From NCBI GenBank assembly GCA_965117025.1, contig OZ220746.1, positions 310,001 to 374,000 of the forward strand: 64,000 bases of DNA, written 5' to 3'. This document shows positions 51,093-60,795 of the stretch, piece after piece. This DNA comes from VXPQ01 sp965117025 (GTDB taxonomy: Bacteria > Bacteroidota > Rhodothermia > Rhodothermales > VXPQ01). Under the pieces are notes generated by a model. It had not been told where the DNA came from. It saw only the letters and a list, made by a program, of their open reading frames with translations, and searched no databases. Each line of letters begins with the position of its first letter. Position 1 is the first letter of the stretch. The position numbers and the translations under genes are program-made.

Positions 51093-53066
51093 GTGCAACG
51101 CTGTGTCCAGTTTTGCGCGAGCGGAATATAGGGTTTCTTCGAGACGGATGGAAAACGGAATCGGCATGTTTTCCGCACCGACCCGCACCGGCGGCGCATC
51201 GAGTTGCCCGAAAGCCTCCTCGGTAATGCGGGAAGCCACCTCTCCGCCGAATCCGCCTTGCAGCGGCGCCTCGTGCAACACGAGCACCCGGTTCGTTTTT
51301 CGCACCGATCCCAGCACCCCCTTTATATCCCAGGGCACGAGCGTACGCAGATCCACCACCTCAAGTTCGTATCCCCGCCCGGCCCACTGCTCCGCTGCAT
51401 CGAGCGCCCAGGGCACGCCCCCTCCCCAGGTGACTATGGTGGCTGCGGCCCCCTCACGGGCAATGCGCGCCTTGCCGAACGGAATCTCATAGGGCGCATC
51501 GGGGACCAACTCCTTCAGGGAACGGTACAGGCGCTTGTGCTCCAGGAAAAGGACGGGGTTCGGATCCCGAACAGACCGCATCAAGAGTCCCTTGGCGTCG
51601 TACGGCGTGGCCGGAAACACCACTTTCAGGCCGGGTATGTGGCAAAACCAGGCTTCGTTCGATTGCGAATGAAAGGGACCTGCACCGATGCCACCCCCGA
51701 TAGGCGCGCGTATCGTAACCGGCAAAGACTGTCCCCACCTATAATGGGTGGTGGCCAGATTATTGACGATCTGGTTGAATCCGCAGGCAATGAAATCCGC
51801 ATACTGTATTTCCAGGACGGGCCGGAATCCCTCGATCGCCAGTCCCATACAGGCTCCGACGGCCCCGCTTTCGATAATGGGAGTATTCCGTATCCGATCG
51901 GGGCCGAATGCTTCCAGGAATCCCTTCGTGACCTTGAATACGCCCCCGTATTCGGCAATATCCTGTCCCAGCAGCAGTATGGAGGCGTCTTCCTCCATAG
52001 CCTGCCGGAGCCCCTCCGAAACGGCGTCTATGTACCGCTTCGGAGCGCCTGTGCCCCTGTCGGTTTCGGGTACCTTCTCCCGGAGAGGTTCAGTCGGTGC
52101 AAACACGCCGGCACGTTCCGTTTCGAGCGTGCTTTCGGGTGCGGGCCGGGTCAAGGCATATTCGATATCCTCCTCGATCTGCCCGGCAATGCGCACGCGC
52201 ATCGCTTCCAGTTCCTCCTCCACAGCGCACCCTGTGTCCAACACCTGCCGCGCAAGCCGCTCCAGAGGATCCCGCTCCCCCCACTCGGCAAATAACCCGT
52301 CGGGGACGTAGGCCGTACCGGAGGCTTCCTCATGCCCCCGCATCCGGAAGGTTTTCATTTCAAGAAGGGATGGCCCCTCTCCGCTGCGGGCCCGGTCCGC
52401 AGCCTGCCGCACCGCCCGGATCACTTCGAGGATATCGTTGCCGTCCACCACTGCGCCGGACATCCCGTACCCGGCGGCAGCGTCGGCAATGTCCCCGATC
52501 GGCACCGCTTCTTCCACCGGCGTCGAGAGGCCGTATCCATTGTTTTCAACCACGAAAAGCACCGGCAGCTTCCATATACCTGCCAGGCTCAGCGCCTCGT
52601 GAAAATCGCCCTCTCGCGTGGCCCCGTCTCCCGCGAAACACAACGCCACAAACCGCTCTCTGTGCAACTGTGCTGCAAGCCCGAGGCCGCACGCCACCGG
52701 CAGCATCGCAGCCATGTGAGAAATCATTCCCACGATACGCCGCTCGGGAAGCCCGAAATGATACGTCCGGTCGCGCCCTTTCGTAAAACCCCCTTCCCGT
52801 CCCATGAGTTGGCAGAAAAGGGGACGTAAAGGGACGCCGCGGGTAGTCCACACACCTGTGTTGCGGTGCATCGGCAGGATATAATCCTGTTCCTCGAGGC
52901 CGAGCGTGCATCCCGTCGCAATGGCCTCCTGCCCGTACCCGCTGAACCATTTCGAAAGACGCCCCTGCCGGATCAGGCGGAGCATTTTTTCCTCGATCGC
53001 TCTGGGAACGTACAATTGTTCGTAGATCGCCAGAAGATCGTCCCGTTGCGCTACAGCGTGCGCCAT
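51075..53066 (-). CDS. 2-oxoacid dehydrogenase E1, alpha and beta subunits fused
   Basis: This 663-aa protein joins an E1-alpha (residues 1-330) to an E1-beta (from about 350). The alpha part has CFAGDGATREGDFHEALSLA and VVENNGYGLSTP, the GDG-NN thiamine-diphosphate motif. The beta part has LLLGQDIAEYGGVFKVTKG, the FADFI/Q pair region YADFIACGFNQIVNN, and SHOSN-like RAPIGGGIGAGPFHSQSNEAWF. It decarboxylates branched-chain or similar 2-oxoacids. E2 and E3 are not in the window. The frame opens much farther upstream (53657), but those residues are the shadow of the glycosyltransferase gene; ATG 53066 begins the true homology. Confidence 0.92.
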   Translation of the reverse strand: MAHAVAQRDDLLAIYEQLYVPRAIEEKMLRLIRQGRLSKWFSGYGQEAIATGCTLGLEEQDYILPMHRNTGVWTTRGVPLRPLFCQLMGREGGFTKGRDRTYHFGLPERRIVGMISHMAAMLPVACGLGLAAQLHRERFVALCFAGDGATREGDFHEALSLAGIWKLPVLFVVENNGYGLSTPVEEAVPIGDIADAAAGYGMSGAVVDGNDILEVIRAVRQAADRARSGEGPSLLEMKTFRMRGHEEASGTAYVPDGLFAEWGERDPLERLARQVLDTGCAVEEELEAMRVRIAGQIEEDIEYALTRPAPESTLETERAGVFAPTEPLREKVPETDRGTGAPKRYIDAVSEGLRQAMEEDASILLLGQDIAEYGGVFKVTKGFLEAFGPDRIRNTPIIESGAVGACMGLAIEGFRPVLEIQYADFIACGFNQIVNNLATTHYRWGQSLPVTIRAPIGGGIGAGPFHSQSNEAWFCHIPGLKVVFPATPYDAKGLLMRSVRDPNPVLFLEHKRLYRSLKELVPDAPYEIPFGKARIAREGAAATIVTWGGGVPWALDAAEQWAGRGYELEVVDLRTLVPWDIKGVLGSVRKTNRVLVLHEAPLQGGFGGEVASRITEEAFGQLDAPPVRVGAENMPIPFSIRLEETLYSARAKLDTALHSLLAY

Positions 53067-53071
53067 ACCGA

Positions 53072-54523
53072 TTAGCGGCCCTTGCCGAGAATAGCCGTTC
53101 GGATCGTGCGAAACAGGATCTTGAAATCCATGCGGAGGCTTACGTTCTCGATGTAGAAAAGGTCGTACCGGACCTTCTGCCGCACATCTTCCAGAGACGA
53201 ATCGTATTTCCACTTCACCTGGGCCCATCCCGTAATGCCCGGCTTGACGCGGTGACGCCGGTTGTAAAGCGGAATTTCCGCCGCCAGTTTTTCCACGAAG
53301 TAGGGGCGTTCCGGACGGGGCCCTACCAGACTCATTTCCCCTTTCAGCACGTTCCATAACTGGGGAATCTCGTCCAGACGCGTTTTCCGCAGCCACCGGC
53401 CCGGAGGCGTGTACCGGGGATCGTCTTCCTGCGCCCAGACCGGGCCGGTCCCGGCTTCCGCATCGCGGCGCATGGTGCGAAACTTGCACATTGTGAAGTC
53501 CCGACCGTGCTGTCCGACGCGGCGTTGCCGGTAGATGGCCGGACCCGGAGAAGTCAGGCGCACGACCAAACCAAGGGCGATCCAGAAAGGCAGTCCGGCG
53601 ATCAGGATGACGGATGCTGCTGCAAGGTCTATTAGTCGCTTGGTACTCTTTTCCCAAGCTGGCATAGGTTCAGGTAATACTTCAATAAGCGGCAAGCCGT
53701 AGATATGCTCGGTGCGCGCCATGCCCCCGATAAGCGTGTAGAAATCAGGCACCAGTTTGAGAGAAACCGGCTTCCCGTCACACAGGCGGAGTACATCGAT
53801 AAGGGGGCCGTGATCTTCCGATCCCAATGCAATCAGCACATCCTGCACACCAAGCCGGTCAATGAGCCCGGGCAACGCATCGATTGAATGCACATCGGTA
53901 TCGTCAGCCGCTTGCGCAAAAGCATCGTCGCCGTTTGCGATCGAGTACGACATGGCCCCATCGCCTTCCGAAGGGTCCGGTTCGTCGCGGCGCATGCGAA
54001 TCGCGCCCACGATCTGAAGTCCGGCTTCCGGATACCGGGCCACTTCGCCATAGAGTTGTTCCACCCGGTCGGTCCACCCTACCACCAGCGCTTTGTGCAT
54101 CCCCCGTCCACGCACAAGCAACGCCTTCTGCACCGAGCGCACGATGACCCGGCCGCACGCCACAAACGACAAGGTCACGATCCAGTAGAAGAAAATGAGA
54201 CTCCGGGTAGCGCCCGGCTCCAGCGTGTCTATGAAAATCGCGAAAACAAGGACAAGCATCCCCGCCGACACCACCTTTCCCACTGAAACCAACTCGTCGA
54301 ACCGGCTGTCTGCATACCGCTCGCGGTACATGCCGAAAAACAGGAAAAAGCAGAACCAGTAGATAGCCAGTGCGGCAATGGGCACAAACATCCAGGGAGG
54401 TTCCGCGTATTCCGTGCCGAACCATTCCCATTGAAACCGGCCCATGTAGAGAAGTATGCTGGCCACGCCGAAAGCCAGAAAATCGGCCAGAATCAGGGAT
54501 ATGAGTTCGGTTCTGCGCGACAC
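53072..54523 (-). CDS. Exopolysaccharide polyprenyl glycosylphosphotransferase
   Basis: This 483-aa membrane protein initiates exopolysaccharide repeat synthesis by moving a sugar-1-phosphate onto undecaprenyl phosphate. Five hydrophobic helices are visible, a cluster in residues 10-130 and one near 290. A CoA-binding-like Rossmann part is in the middle, and the catalytic bacterial sugar-transferase domain has KRLIDLAAASVILIAGLPFWIALGLVVRLTSPGPAIYRQRRVG, then CKFRTM, LRKTRLDEIPQLWNVLKGEMSLVGPRPERP, and KPGITGWAQV. These match the WbaP/EpsE family. It is 5 bases upstream of the E1 gene on the same strand, a chance operon rather than a functional link. Confidence 0.94.
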   Translation of the reverse strand: MSRRTELISLILADFLAFGVASILLYMGRFQWEWFGTEYAEPPWMFVPIAALAIYWFCFFLFFGMYRERYADSRFDELVSVGKVVSAGMLVLVFAIFIDTLEPGATRSLIFFYWIVTLSFVACGRVIVRSVQKALLVRGRGMHKALVVGWTDRVEQLYGEVARYPEAGLQIVGAIRMRRDEPDPSEGDGAMSYSIANGDDAFAQAADDTDVHSIDALPGLIDRLGVQDVLIALGSEDHGPLIDVLRLCDGKPVSLKLVPDFYTLIGGMARTEHIYGLPLIEVLPEPMPAWEKSTKRLIDLAAASVILIAGLPFWIALGLVVRLTSPGPAIYRQRRVGQHGRDFTMCKFRTMRRDAEAGTGPVWAQEDDPRYTPPGRWLRKTRLDEIPQLWNVLKGEMSLVGPRPERPYFVEKLAAEIPLYNRRHRVKPGITGWAQVKWKYDSSLEDVRQKVRYDLFYIENVSLRMDFKILFRTIRTAILGKGR

Positions 54524-54717
54524 GACGCGTGAAAAAATCCGTCAAAAAAGATAATCGGGGGAAAAGCCTGGCGCCGGTACGCAAGGAGCGGAAAGCCTGT
54601 ATCGTCCCTTGCCGCTGGCCAGTCTGTTTGCATGACGGGCATTCTTACATGAAAGCGACCCGAAATGGTTTCATGCGCGCCGTATCTTGCACCATGCAAT
54701 CCGTTCGATCCGCCGCC

Positions 54718-56346
54718 ATGCCGATGCTTCGTAGCCTATGCCGCCCGCTTCTTGCGTCGGTACTCGTCCTGCTCCTTGGAGCGGGACCTGCATGCGTACC
54801 ATCCGTCTCGGCGCAACATGCCTCCCCGGGTTCCAACCGGTCGGCGCCTATCGATCATTGGGCCTACGAATATATCCATCGCCTGCAGGCCCGGGGATAC
54901 CTGACGTCGCTGCATCCGACGGCACTGCCCTATACCGGCGGCGAGATTGCTTCGGCGCTGAAGTCGCTGCGGATCGAAGAACTTCCGAAACCGGTCCGGC
55001 GCTGGGCCGAGCGACTGCACGAGGAATACGGAACTTCGAATGAGGAAAGCGGCCCCCGAGTGGGCGCTATCGTTCAGCCAGGTGTACGGGCTTCCTCGAC
55101 ACAACGCCTCGATCCGCTGCGTCCGGCGCCGGACAGCGATGTCCCCTTACAGGCCGGCGGCCTGCATGTGTACCCGCAAACGGCTATTCGCGTATTTCTG
55201 GAGCATGGGCCCCTGGTGGCGCAGGGCGGCATGCGCTTTGACGCCTGGTACCGGTACGACCCCGACGCCCTCGAAGCCGCTAACCGGCTTGTCTCGCGCA
55301 ACGAAGAGGCATACATCGGCTTGGGGACCCGCTATGTATCGGTCTACGCCGGGCGGCTGGCGCAGCATTGGGGCCCCTATGGAGAAACCGCACTCCTTGT
55401 GAGCCAAAACCCGGTGGATTTTGACCGGATTTATGTACGCATCGGCGGAAATCGGCTCGCGCTCCGAAGCATCGTGGGCGAACTCGACAGCATCACCGGC
55501 GACGGACGATTCACGGGAACCGCCGGAGCGGATAGCGTCCGGTCCGGCAGCATACGACGTTACCTGTCTGCCCATCGCCTCGACTGGCGACCTTCCCGAA
55601 GCGTCGCGATTTCCCTGATGGAATCCACGGTATGGTCGGGTTCGTCGGCCGGACTTTCTCTGAAATTCTTCAATCCGCTCATGCTCCATGCACTTGCCGT
55701 CGACGGACGACCCAAAAACGACGAAAACAACGGGTTGTTGGCGGGCATGGCCTGGGCGCAGTACAGGACATGGACGTTCCAGGGGCAGGTGCTGCTTGAC
55801 GATGCGGACCTGCTGAACCAGTCAGGCGAACCCTCTTCCATTGCGCTGAGCGGCAGTCTCAAGTACGCCGGCCTCGCCCGGGCCGATCTGGGAACCGCAT
55901 GGACCGCCGTGGCCGCGCGCACCTACAACGCGCACCAGCCGGAAGGCCGGTATACGCACCTGCTTCGAGGCCTCGGGGCGCCGTACAACGATTATATCCA
56001 TGCCGCTGCATACGCCACGTTCTACGCCGGACGCGGAAAACTCGATCTGGCCGTGTCCCCCCGCCTCGACATACTTTTTCAGGGTACCGCGGACATTCAC
56101 GATCCCTATCCGTTCGAAGCAGATGCGGTGGAATTCATTCTCGACGGTGTTACCGAACGGGTCGTGCGACCGGGGCTGCGTCTTCGCGCCCAGCGCGGCG
56201 CCTCCTGGTGGGGACAGATCGAGGCGGGTCCTGCCTTCATCCGAAACGAAGCGCACCGCACCGGCAACCACCGCACGATCTTCACGGTCACGCTTTCCGC
56301 CATGGCGCGATTCGGCGGCGCAAAGCGCATTTCCTTATCCCTGTGA
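54718..56346 (+). CDS. Wzi-like capsule assembly/outer-membrane barrel
   Basis: This 542-aa outer-membrane protein has a signal peptide (MLRSLCRPLLASVLVLLLG) and the Wzi-family opening HWAYEYIHRLQARGYLTSLHPTALPYTGGEI. A long beta-barrel region follows, with GRLAQHWGPYGETALLVSQNPVDFDRIYV and NDENNGLLAGMAWAQYRTWTF, consistent with capsule-anchoring barrels. The frame opens at 54529; ATG 54718 is taken as start because the signal peptide follows. It is divergent from the exopolysaccharide glycosylphosphotransferase, so the two likely serve one surface-polysaccharide system. The last four bases overlap the next gene's GTG (GTGA). Confidence 0.8.
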   Translation: MPMLRSLCRPLLASVLVLLLGAGPACVPSVSAQHASPGSNRSAPIDHWAYEYIHRLQARGYLTSLHPTALPYTGGEIASALKSLRIEELPKPVRRWAERLHEEYGTSNEESGPRVGAIVQPGVRASSTQRLDPLRPAPDSDVPLQAGGLHVYPQTAIRVFLEHGPLVAQGGMRFDAWYRYDPDALEAANRLVSRNEEAYIGLGTRYVSVYAGRLAQHWGPYGETALLVSQNPVDFDRIYVRIGGNRLALRSIVGELDSITGDGRFTGTAGADSVRSGSIRRYLSAHRLDWRPSRSVAISLMESTVWSGSSAGLSLKFFNPLMLHALAVDGRPKNDENNGLLAGMAWAQYRTWTFQGQVLLDDADLLNQSGEPSSIALSGSLKYAGLARADLGTAWTAVAARTYNAHQPEGRYTHLLRGLGAPYNDYIHAAAYATFYAGRGKLDLAVSPRLDILFQGTADIHDPYPFEADAVEFILDGVTERVVRPGLRLRAQRGASWWGQIEAGPAFIRNEAHRTGNHRTIFTVTLSAMARFGGAKRISLSL

Positions 56347-56939
56347 GTACCTGCTCGACACAGGTGTTTCCTGCTCTTATTGCCGTATGCCTGGCGACAG
56401 GATGCCTTGCTTCGGCGGCATGCGCCCAGGAAACGCGGGAACCCTTCTCGCACATTGCCTTGCGCGGCGGTATGACGCCGGCTGTCCGGCACAATGCCTC
56501 CTACGGCCACTGGCAACGCGGATCCGGAGGCATATTCACGGCCTCCACCCCGTTCTATTTCGGTGAAGCGGAAGCAGGCGTGGCCCTGCACCGTTACTCG
56601 GCAGTGCGCCACGATACCCCTTCCTTCAACACCTTTTTTACCTTCGTTGGATGGGGCGCCGGGTATACCGTTCCCCGTGCCTTTTCCTGGCACGCTGGCA
56701 TGCGTACGGGTATCTACCATATGATCTTTGACGAAGAACCAGGAGACGAAGAAGAAAAAGAATTTTCCTTCGCATTCGTTTCCCGGATCGACCTGCATCT
56801 CTCGGAGACCCTGCGCCTCTTCGTCGAAGGACACGTCATGCGGACGTATACGCTCCCGAGAATGGACACGGCGGGCCTGACAGGCGGGATTGCCCTGCGG
56901 TTTCGTAATCCGGACTGGCTGCGCACCATGCTGAAATAA
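56343..56939 (+). CDS. Small outer-membrane beta-barrel protein
   Basis: This 198-aa protein starts at GTG 56343, overlapping the Wzi-like stop (GTGA). The signal peptide is VFPALIAVCLATGCLASAACAQ, and the body is alternating beta strands such as FSHIALRGGMTPAVRHNA, GEAEAGVALHRYSAV and a final TGGIALRFRNP typical of porin-like barrels. It has no recognised family. The frame also opens farther upstream within the Wzi-like gene; that extension is not used. It is translationally coupled to its upstream neighbour and 9 bases before the TonB-type gene. Confidence 0.7.
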   Translation: MSTCSTQVFPALIAVCLATGCLASAACAQETREPFSHIALRGGMTPAVRHNASYGHWQRGSGGIFTASTPFYFGEAEAGVALHRYSAVRHDTPSFNTFFTFVGWGAGYTVPRAFSWHAGMRTGIYHMIFDEEPGDEEEKEFSFAFVSRIDLHLSETLRLFVEGHVMRTYTLPRMDTAGLTGGIALRFRNPDWLRTMLK

Positions 56940-56948
56940 GAACCGGCT

Positions 56949-58985
56949 ATGGGGAAAGCAAAAGCATTCGGTCCTTCCGAATACCCGTCCTGTCCAGGGC
57001 GATCCGGGCAATGCGCGCAATCCGTCTTCGCTGTGCTTTTCCTGTGGCAGACAATCGTTCTCACACTCCCTGCGTACGGACAGCATCATGAACAAACCGC
57101 ATGCGTGCCGGATATCGGCAAAGAGGTTATCACGCACGAAGACATCGTACGGCACGGTTTCTCTCGGCTTTCCGACGTGCTGGCGCTTTCCACGCTCTGG
57201 CATACTGCGGGCCTGGAGGGCTATCACTGGCAAACCGCTCCGCCCGGTTTCCCGGACGGTACGGCGGGCTGGAACCTGTATATCGACGATATACCCGTAG
57301 CATCCCGCGTATTGGGAAGGAATCGCCTCAACACGCTACCCGTCTCCCTGCCCGATGCCGCTTGCATTGAAATCGTATCAGGAATGGATATGCAGGGTCC
57401 GGCGTTTCTGCGCACGGGCGTCATCCGCATATACACGAAAAATCCGGAGTTCGGGCTGTCGATGCAGGCGGGGGTTGCGGTAGGAAACGAGATCAATGAT
57501 CCCGGTCCGTTCCGCTACACGCTCCCGGAAACCATCAATATCGACCGCATCGGACCTGTCCACACGGCAAGCATGTCTGTCAGCAAGAAAACATGGCAGG
57601 GCCATGCAAGCGGGCGCCTCGACGAACTCCACGTAACGGACGCGGCGCTTCGCGACCGGGCACGGCGCCTGTATGACATACCGGGCACACAGACTCACAT
57701 CCGGACCCGTGCGCTGGGGTTCACGGGCGCCTTCGGACGGCAGTCCCGGAGTCAGCGCCTCCTGGCGGGGCTTTCGCACACCGGGGACATGGCGTTTTTT
57801 CCGGAAACGGGATTTGAAATCCCTACCATAAGCCGGACGGCTCTTCTGGGAGCGGCGGGTACATTGCCGCTGTGGAGCGGCGGCGCATTGCGTTATGCGG
57901 TTTCGTCAAGCCGCGACGCCCTTGAATTGCGACAGAACCGGGAAGATATAGACCTGGAATGGACGCAGCGCCAATTCGCGGCGGAAGCAGACGCCCGCGT
58001 GCACATGTTGCACATCGGCGGACAGGTGCAAACTATTCACGGACAGACATCCGAATACTTGCGCGATGCACTCCTCCTGGACCTGCGGCTTTTCGGAGGA
58101 TTGAATGCACATATAGGCAGGCACGGACGCACACGCCTCATTCTCGAGTGGATCCAACGTGAGGGGCACAGCGGAACCGTGGCGTATGCCTCCATGGAAA
58201 TGCAACCCGGAGCGAAGCAGCGCTTCCGGCTCGCCGGTTCGTACGGGGCCGCTCCCCCCGACGCACGAAACCTGTGGCTATGGCAGGAGCGGGGCTATCC
58301 ACTGCCTTACAGTACATTCGGGGAGCCACGATTCGCCCAAAAGCCGCTTCCACGCCGTGCAACCGCCGACCTGGGATGGATACGTCGGGGGCCGACCGGA
58401 CTATCCGGCGGCATATTCGTCTTCTACCGGGGCTTCTGGAACGATATCCTGCCGGAATACACCATTGCATGGGACGGCGATCATAGCAGTTTCGATACCA
58501 CGACACGGCTCTTCCAGGGTGCAGGCGGTCATTCGGGAGGCGTATCCGGCACGATGGCTTTTCGCCTCTCGCCCACGCTGCACCAGCGCGTTTCCGGTAC
58601 GTTCGAGACGGTCCGGCGGGACGGCCCGCTCTGGCTTGCCTACGGCGAACGCATTCCCCGGCTGCGCATTGCCGCCATCACCACATTAGCGGCAGCGGAT
58701 CGCTTCAGCCTGTCAGCCCTCCTTCGATACACTTCGGCCACACGCTGGCCCGAATACCGGGAGGCCTCCATCGAAGCCGGGGAAACCTGGCCCTGGCTCC
58801 TGCCCGAACGCTTTCTCGTGGACGTGACCGCTTCGAAACGCATGGCCGGAGATCATCTGAATATCTCGATGAGTCTCCGCAACCTGCTCAACGACCCGGT
58901 GCGCTTTCACCCCGCAGGTGCCGTATTTTACATGGAATTCCACCTCTCCATCGCAGCACGCTTCACCTCCACGGCAGGTTTTTGA
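56949..58985 (+). CDS. TonB-dependent receptor-like outer-membrane protein
   Basis: This 678-aa protein has a signal peptide and a plug-like N-terminus (GFSRLSDVLALS, WNLYIDDIPVASR, IEIVSGMDMQGPAFLRTGVIRIYTKN, about residues 65-165). It then has a strand-rich barrel ending AVFYMEFHLSIAARFTSTAGF. It lacks a carboxypeptidase-regulatory-like module, and the classic TonB box is not evident, so the receptor label is a best fit. It is coupled by a 9-base gap to the small barrel protein and may transport or bind something linked to the surface polysaccharide. The start at ATG 56949 has a G/A-rich upstream stretch. Confidence 0.7.
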   Translation: MGKAKAFGPSEYPSCPGRSGQCAQSVFAVLFLWQTIVLTLPAYGQHHEQTACVPDIGKEVITHEDIVRHGFSRLSDVLALSTLWHTAGLEGYHWQTAPPGFPDGTAGWNLYIDDIPVASRVLGRNRLNTLPVSLPDAACIEIVSGMDMQGPAFLRTGVIRIYTKNPEFGLSMQAGVAVGNEINDPGPFRYTLPETINIDRIGPVHTASMSVSKKTWQGHASGRLDELHVTDAALRDRARRLYDIPGTQTHIRTRALGFTGAFGRQSRSQRLLAGLSHTGDMAFFPETGFEIPTISRTALLGAAGTLPLWSGGALRYAVSSSRDALELRQNREDIDLEWTQRQFAAEADARVHMLHIGGQVQTIHGQTSEYLRDALLLDLRLFGGLNAHIGRHGRTRLILEWIQREGHSGTVAYASMEMQPGAKQRFRLAGSYGAAPPDARNLWLWQERGYPLPYSTFGEPRFAQKPLPRRATADLGWIRRGPTGLSGGIFVFYRGFWNDILPEYTIAWDGDHSSFDTTTRLFQGAGGHSGGVSGTMAFRLSPTLHQRVSGTFETVRRDGPLWLAYGERIPRLRIAAITTLAAADRFSLSALLRYTSATRWPEYREASIEAGETWPWLLPERFLVDVTASKRMAGDHLNISMSLRNLLNDPVRFHPAGAVFYMEFHLSIAARFTSTAGF

Positions 58986-59006
58986 AATCCTTGAAATCAT
59001 TGCTGC

Positions 59007-59915
59007 ATGACCGCCGCCAGCCGCATACGAGCATTCCTGGAGCTTTCCCGTCCGGCTAACGTCATCACGGCGTTCGCGGATATCCTTGCCGGCTTCGCTG
59101 CCGCCGGCGCCATGACGGGCCTGTTGTTCGGTCAGGGCAATGCACCGGTTGGGGACCTCGTATTTCTTCTGCTTGCCACGGCGGGGCTGTATGCAGGCGG
59201 TGTGGTCTTCAACGATGTATTCGACGCGGACCTGGATGCAAAGGAACGCCCGGAACGACCTATTCCAGGCGGCCGCACCACACGTGCGCAAGCTGCCGTC
59301 TTCGGAAGTGTGCTGCTTGTTGCGGGGATTGCGGCGGCGGCCTGTGTCAGTCTTTCGTCTTTCTTTATTGCCGTGGCTGTGGCCTGCTGCGCCCTCGTCT
59401 ACGATGCGGCCGGTAAACATCACGCTGTAGCAGGCCCGGTCATTATGGGGCTGTGCCGCGGCGGAAACCTGCTGCTGGGCGCCAGCGCGGTGCCGGGTAT
59501 GCCGGCGGCCCTGTGGTTTCTTGCACTCGTGCCCATCGCGTATGTGGGAGCCATCGTCGTAATCAGCCGGGGTGAAGTGCATGGAGGCAGCAAACGCCCC
59601 ATCCTGTTTGCTATCCTCGTCGCAGGCGTCGTATGTGCAGCGCTGCTTGCCCTCGGCTTCCGGCCTGACTACCGAATGCTGGACGCGCTGCCTTTTCTGC
59701 TCTTCTTCGCCTTCCTCGTATTTCCCTCGTTCCGGCGCGCCGCCGCCAATCCCTCTCCGACCTACATACGCCGGGCCGTCAAGGCAGGCGTGCTCGCGCT
59801 GGTAGCTCTTGACGCAACGCTGGCCGCAGGTTTCGGCACCTGGATTGCGGGTCTTATCGTGCTTGCGCTCCTGCCCCTCTCTATCCTCGTCGCACGGCGC
59901 TTTGCGGTAACGTAA
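59007..59915 (+). CDS. UbiA-family prenyltransferase (EboC-like)
   Basis: This 302-aa integral membrane protein has eight to nine hydrophobic helices and the two Asp-rich UbiA motifs: NDVFDADLDAKERPERPI near residue 70 and YDAAGKHHAVAGPVIMGLCRGGN near residue 130. The sequence RPANVITAFADILAGF at the N-terminus and GKHHAVAGP resemble EboC-type family members of the ebo cluster, but the other ebo genes are not seen. It transfers a prenyl chain to an aromatic or similar acceptor. It follows the TonB-type gene by 21 bases, so it may share its transcript. Confidence 0.88.
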   Translation: MTAASRIRAFLELSRPANVITAFADILAGFAAAGAMTGLLFGQGNAPVGDLVFLLLATAGLYAGGVVFNDVFDADLDAKERPERPIPGGRTTRAQAAVFGSVLLVAGIAAAACVSLSSFFIAVAVACCALVYDAAGKHHAVAGPVIMGLCRGGNLLLGASAVPGMPAALWFLALVPIAYVGAIVVISRGEVHGGSKRPILFAILVAGVVCAALLALGFRPDYRMLDALPFLLFFAFLVFPSFRRAAANPSPTYIRRAVKAGVLALVALDATLAAGFGTWIAGLIVLALLPLSILVARRFAVT

Positions 59916-59946
59916 TAATTCCGTAGAGCGAATCGTCGGGCGCCCC

Positions 59947-60795
59947 CTACCTCAACACCAGCCTCAACGCAAAAACCGCCACCCCCCCCTGCATGACGCC
60001 GAAGGCCACCGCCGCGCGGAAATCTTGCGTTTCGATGCGTGGTGTCAGCGCCTCATTGCGGGTCCGCTCATACTCATCGGCCAGATCGTCGGCCTTGAAC
60101 TTGTAATGCACCGCAAAAGCGCCTGCGGCAAGCGCCGTTCCGAGCGCCGCGTAATCGATCCATTTACGCTGTGCCCGGGGCAGATTCAAATGTATCTGTG
60201 TCGAAGTATCCAGCTCGTTGATCGGCTCCAAATGCACCACATGGCGGTTCCATACGGCTTTTCCCGGCTGTATCTGCTGGGAGATATACCCACTTCGCCG
60301 CACCAGAATACTTCCTTCCACCGGATCCGCCGACCGGTGCAATAACGGCGTCACACCGATATAACGACTTTCTTCAAGGTGCTCGATGAGCACATCCGCC
60401 CCGAACGGCTCCGATTCGATCCGGTAATGGTACGGGAAGTGCATAACCACACGAGCCGTATCGCCTGCAACCACATCCAGTGATCGCGTAATCGGAGCAA
60501 TCGACCATACATCCGGGTTCGGCGCGGTAAGACGAATGGAACGACTGGCGGCCGGTACAGCCAGCAGTATACTCGATGCGCCTCCCACCAGCAGGCTGTC
60601 CGCAAAAACCAGCGCCTCAGGAAAGTTGGTGTCGACATACACATAAGCCGGGCCATCTTCACTGCCTGCCCCCTGTGCCTGTACCGGCGTATGGGCAAGC
60701 ACCGTACACAGCAAGGCGCCCCAAAGCGCTCGATGGACATGCAGCAGCCATTCCGCACACCGCGCTCTGCTCGATTTACTCCGCTTCCGCTTCAT
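59947..60795 (-). CDS. Exported PEGA-domain-like protein
   Basis: This 282-aa protein has a signal peptide (WGALLCTVLAHTPVQAQ) followed by two short beta-rich modules, one with AYVYVDTNFPEALVFADSLLVGGASS and another with YRIESEPFGADVLIEHLEESRYIGVTPLL, which look like PEGA domains. A hydrophobic segment (AALGTALAAGAFAVHYKF) is near residue 215, and a second is at the C-terminus. PEGA modules are found at cell surfaces or in secretion contexts. The ATG at 60795 overlaps the end of the upstream PQQ-repeat gene by 20 bases, so the two are translationally coupled. No enzyme motif is seen. Confidence 0.75.
   Translation of the reverse strand: MKRKRSKSSRARCAEWLLHVHRALWGALLCTVLAHTPVQAQGAGSEDGPAYVYVDTNFPEALVFADSLLVGGASSILLAVPAASRSIRLTAPNPDVWSIAPITRSLDVVAGDTARVVMHFPYHYRIESEPFGADVLIEHLEESRYIGVTPLLHRSADPVEGSILVRRSGYISQQIQPGKAVWNRHVVHLEPINELDTSTQIHLNLPRAQRKWIDYAALGTALAAGAFAVHYKFKADDLADEYERTRNEALTPRIETQDFRAAVAFGVMQGGVAVFALRLVLR

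Noticed and set aside
53067..53657. N-terminal extension of the E1 fusion gene
   Set aside because: The residues are low in hydrophobics, Arg/Pro-rich and lie inside the glycosylphosphotransferase gene in another phase.
55899..56342. Upstream part of the frame containing the small barrel protein
   Set aside because: It is the shadow of the Wzi-like gene; the true gene starts at GTG 56343.
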